A stretch of DNA of 38,046 nt from contig PWZB01000155.1 of assembly GCA_003567625.1 (NCBI GenBank), positions 1-38,046 of the forward strand, given 5' to 3'. Made by a program: the position numbers and the translations under genes. This DNA is from Bacteroidales bacterium. Lineage in GTDB: Bacteria; Bacteroidota; Bacteroidia; Bacteroidales; UBA7960. The notes under the pieces were generated by a model, which worked only from the letters and a program-made list of their open reading frames with translations, was not told where the DNA came from and made no database searches. This document shows, in pieces, positions 36,513 to 38,046 of this stretch. Position 1 is the stretch's first letter; each line of letters opens with the position of its first letter.

Positions 36513-36546
36513 TACCCCGTAGGATATGTTGTTATCCAACGGGGTA
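36513..36546 (-). terminator. hairpin between two secreted-protein genes
   Basis: TACCCCGT (36513-36520) pairs with ACGGGGTA (36539-36546); inside, GGATA (36522-36526) pairs with TATCC (36533-36537). On the minus strand it follows the 36571 gene by 25 bases. The T-run on that strand is delayed by about 15 bases, so it may attenuate rather than fully stop. Confidence 0.45.
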
Positions 36547-36570
36547 TACAAATAATTCACAAATTAATAA

Positions 36571-36879
36571 TTAATTTTCCTCATCTTCTTCCAATGTTAT
36601 AATAACTTTTTTGTAATCAGGGTATTCTTCAATGTCATAATGTTTCCATTCGTCAATTATTTCCTCTGACCTTCCTAAATGTATTATTATCTCTGTAGGT
36701 GTAATTGTAACACATTCCTGATTATATGGGGGTTTGCAAAGAATTTCTATATATCCACCACCCATATACAATAATTCAGCTTCCCCTAGTATTATAACCT
36801 CCGTAGCCTTTGCATCTTCAATACTGCTAAAACATGCAAATAAAAATGTAAAAATAAATGAATAAATTATTTTTTTCAT
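36571..36879 (-). CDS. small secreted protein of unknown function
   Basis: A 102-residue protein with an N-terminal hydrophobic signal (about 1-25, MKKIIYSFIFTFLFACFSS then IEDAKA). A Cys at position 16 sits in the hydrophobic core (FACFSS), and a lipoprotein cleavage there is possible but weak. The mature part is short and acidic, with two Cys (CKPPYNQEC) that could form a disulfide and an acidic C-terminus (LEEDEEN). No family is recognised. It precedes the 35032 gene on the same strand. Confidence 0.6.
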   Translation of the reverse strand: MKKIIYSFIFTFLFACFSSIEDAKATEVIILGEAELLYMGGGYIEILCKPPYNQECVTITPTEIIIHLGRSEEIIDEWKHYDIEEYPDYKKVIITLEEDEEN

Positions 36880-37098
36880 GACTTTGAAATTTTGGTTAAA
36901 TATTAAAAAGGTAATGCAAAAATAAAAAAATTTAAAAAAACAAGCATAAAAATAAAAATATTACAGATTTTTTCGATACCATCAATCAACGCAACCAAAA
37001 TAAATAACATAAAAAAGTTGCGTGGAACAATTTTTGTCATTAGATTTGGTTTTTTCATTAAGAATAAATTATTTTATTTTGCACGAATAAAATAATTA

Positions 37099-37971
37099 AT
37101 GAAGAGATTTAAAGAAAGCGAATTAATAATAGACTCCGACGGCGGTGTTTATCATATAAAACTAAGGCCTGAAGATATTGCCGACACGGTGTTATTGGTG
37201 GGAGACCAAGGTCGCGTTGAGACTGTTGCAAAACATTTCGACAATATTGAACACCGGTCGCAAAATCGCGAATTTGCAGCCCAAACAGGCTATTATAATG
37301 GGAAAAGGATTACTGTATTATCGACAGGCATAGGAACAGATAATATTGATATTGTTGTAAACGAGCTTGATGCTGCCGTTAACATTGATCTGAAAACACG
37401 TACTCTTAAAGATCACCACCGGTCGCTTAAGCTTATCCGGCTGGGTACATCAGGTGCAATACAACCCGATATTGATGTGGATACTTTTGTTGCTTCAGAA
37501 TACGGACTCGGTCTCGACGGGTTGTTACATTTTTACGAACATGAGCCGGGTATTGTTGAAGATGATATGGTTAGGGCTTTTACGGACCATACAGGGTGGG
37601 GCGGAAAGCTTCCCTATCCCTACATTGTGAAGCATTCGGGCGATATAATGGAAACCCTCGCTTATGATATGATTAAAGGGATTACCGCTACGGCTCCGGG
37701 ATTTTTCGGACCCCAAGGTCGCGAACTCAGAATACCACTCGCGTATTCCACATTGAATAATAAATTAGAAAACTTCAGATTTAATAATAAAAGTATCACT
37801 AATTTTGAAATGTAAACATCAGCTTTGTATGCCCTGGGCAAAATACTGGGTCATGAAACACTTACTATTTGTGTTATTATTGCTAACAGGGTTAAAAAAG
37901 AATATAGCCCCGATTACAAAAAAGCTGTTGATAAACTTATTCGTACCGTATTGCAAAGACTGATAATTTGA
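37099..37971 (+). pseudogene. nucleoside phosphorylase (uridine phosphorylase-like), interrupted by in-frame TAA
   Basis: The reading frame begins with MKRFKESELIIDSDGG and gives 238 residues up to TAA at 37813-37815. The same frame then continues for 51 codons (TSALYALGKILGHETLT and onward) to TGA at 37969. Together they make a full-length phosphorylase of about 290 residues that would split nucleosides with phosphate. The stop replaces a Glu: NFEM-stop-TSAL against the family's NFEMETSAL, the Glu that contacts ribose (Glu198 in E. coli Udp). GAA to TAA needs one change. A second oddity is VGDQGR, where the phosphate-binding loop normally reads VGDPGR. It is either a decaying gene, a recoded one, or a sequencing error. 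Confidence 0.8.
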
Positions 37972-37982
37972 TTTTATCTATT

Positions 37983-38046
37983 ATGGAAAAGCAAGATAAT
38001 GTAAAAGAAATGCAAGCTTTAATAAGCTTGATCGACGATCCTGACA
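37983..38046 (+). CDS. partial gene, start only (possible SirB1/transglutaminase-like protein)
   Basis: An ATG at 37983 opens a frame running to the window end, 21 codons beginning MEKQDNVKEMQALISLIDDPD. The pattern ALISLIDDPD resembles the beginning of SirB1/transglutaminase-like proteins of Bacteroidota, but 21 residues are too few to be sure. It starts 11 bases after the phosphorylase frame ends. Confidence 0.45.
   Translation, partial: MEKQDNVKEMQALISLIDDPD

Noticed and set aside
37813..37815. Selenocysteine or pyrrolysine recoding of the stop
   Set aside because: The codon is TAA, not TGA or TAG, and the family has Glu there.

Overview
The window is a chromosomal segment of a Bacteroidota bacterium, probably Bacteroidales/Marinilabiliales-like (inference). 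Supporting signs are low GC with AT-rich spacers, a FecI/FecR/TonB-receptor/DUF4249 locus, N-terminal carboxypeptidase-like domains on outer-membrane proteins, Bacteroidota-type promoter boxes (TAnnTTTG), and starts that lack a clear Shine-Dalgarno sequence. No rRNA, CRISPR array or prophage is visible. There is one tRNA, tRNA-Val(GAC).

Layout. 1-778 has no convincing gene but is dense with inverted repeats that resemble integron recombination sites. 779-1285 is a GC-richer orphan gene of unknown function. 1511-7949 is a trans-envelope signalling and uptake locus: ECF sigma, FecR anti-sigma, STN-bearing TonB-dependent transducer, DUF4249 lipoprotein and an unknown lipoprotein, closed by a strong terminator. 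8593-9585 holds tRNA-Val and a divergent purC. 10380-12374 holds an orphan SiaC-like (DUF1987) phosphoprotein, a stand-alone degenerate DnaB-type ATPase and a DUF2148 Cys-rich protein, convergent with dnaK (12460-14376). 14691-18509 (minus) holds a second TonB receptor, a small carboxypeptidase-like-domain protein and rpmB (L28).

18900-21152 (plus) holds a YbdG/MscS-like channel, a 247-bp MITE with a 9-bp target duplication, and a membrane-anchored J-domain protein. 21534-24751 (minus) holds a DUF368 (PopT-type) membrane protein, phosphosulfolactate synthase (ComA) and a TPR protein. 25124-26212 is a YchF/OLA1-like GTPase with altered G1 and switch regions. 26303-27846 holds a DUF2784 membrane protein and a DJ-1/PfpI lipoprotein ending in a repetitive Lys/Glu tail. 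28370-31954 is a three-gene biotin-dependent acyl-CoA (probably propionyl-CoA) carboxylase operon with a near-consensus promoter. 32206-34653 holds fbp and cinA. 35032-36879 holds two secreted proteins of unknown function. 37099-37971 is a nucleoside phosphorylase interrupted by an in-frame TAA exactly where the ribose-binding Glu of the family sits. The last 64 bases begin another gene.

Most of the window is housekeeping and envelope biology. The best candidates for something new are the SiaC-like/degenerate-DnaB pair (10380-11743), the interlocking inverted repeats at 26-381, the MITE, the DJ-1 lipoprotein tail and the phosphorylase nonsense codon. I did not find an obvious complete new defence or mobile system.
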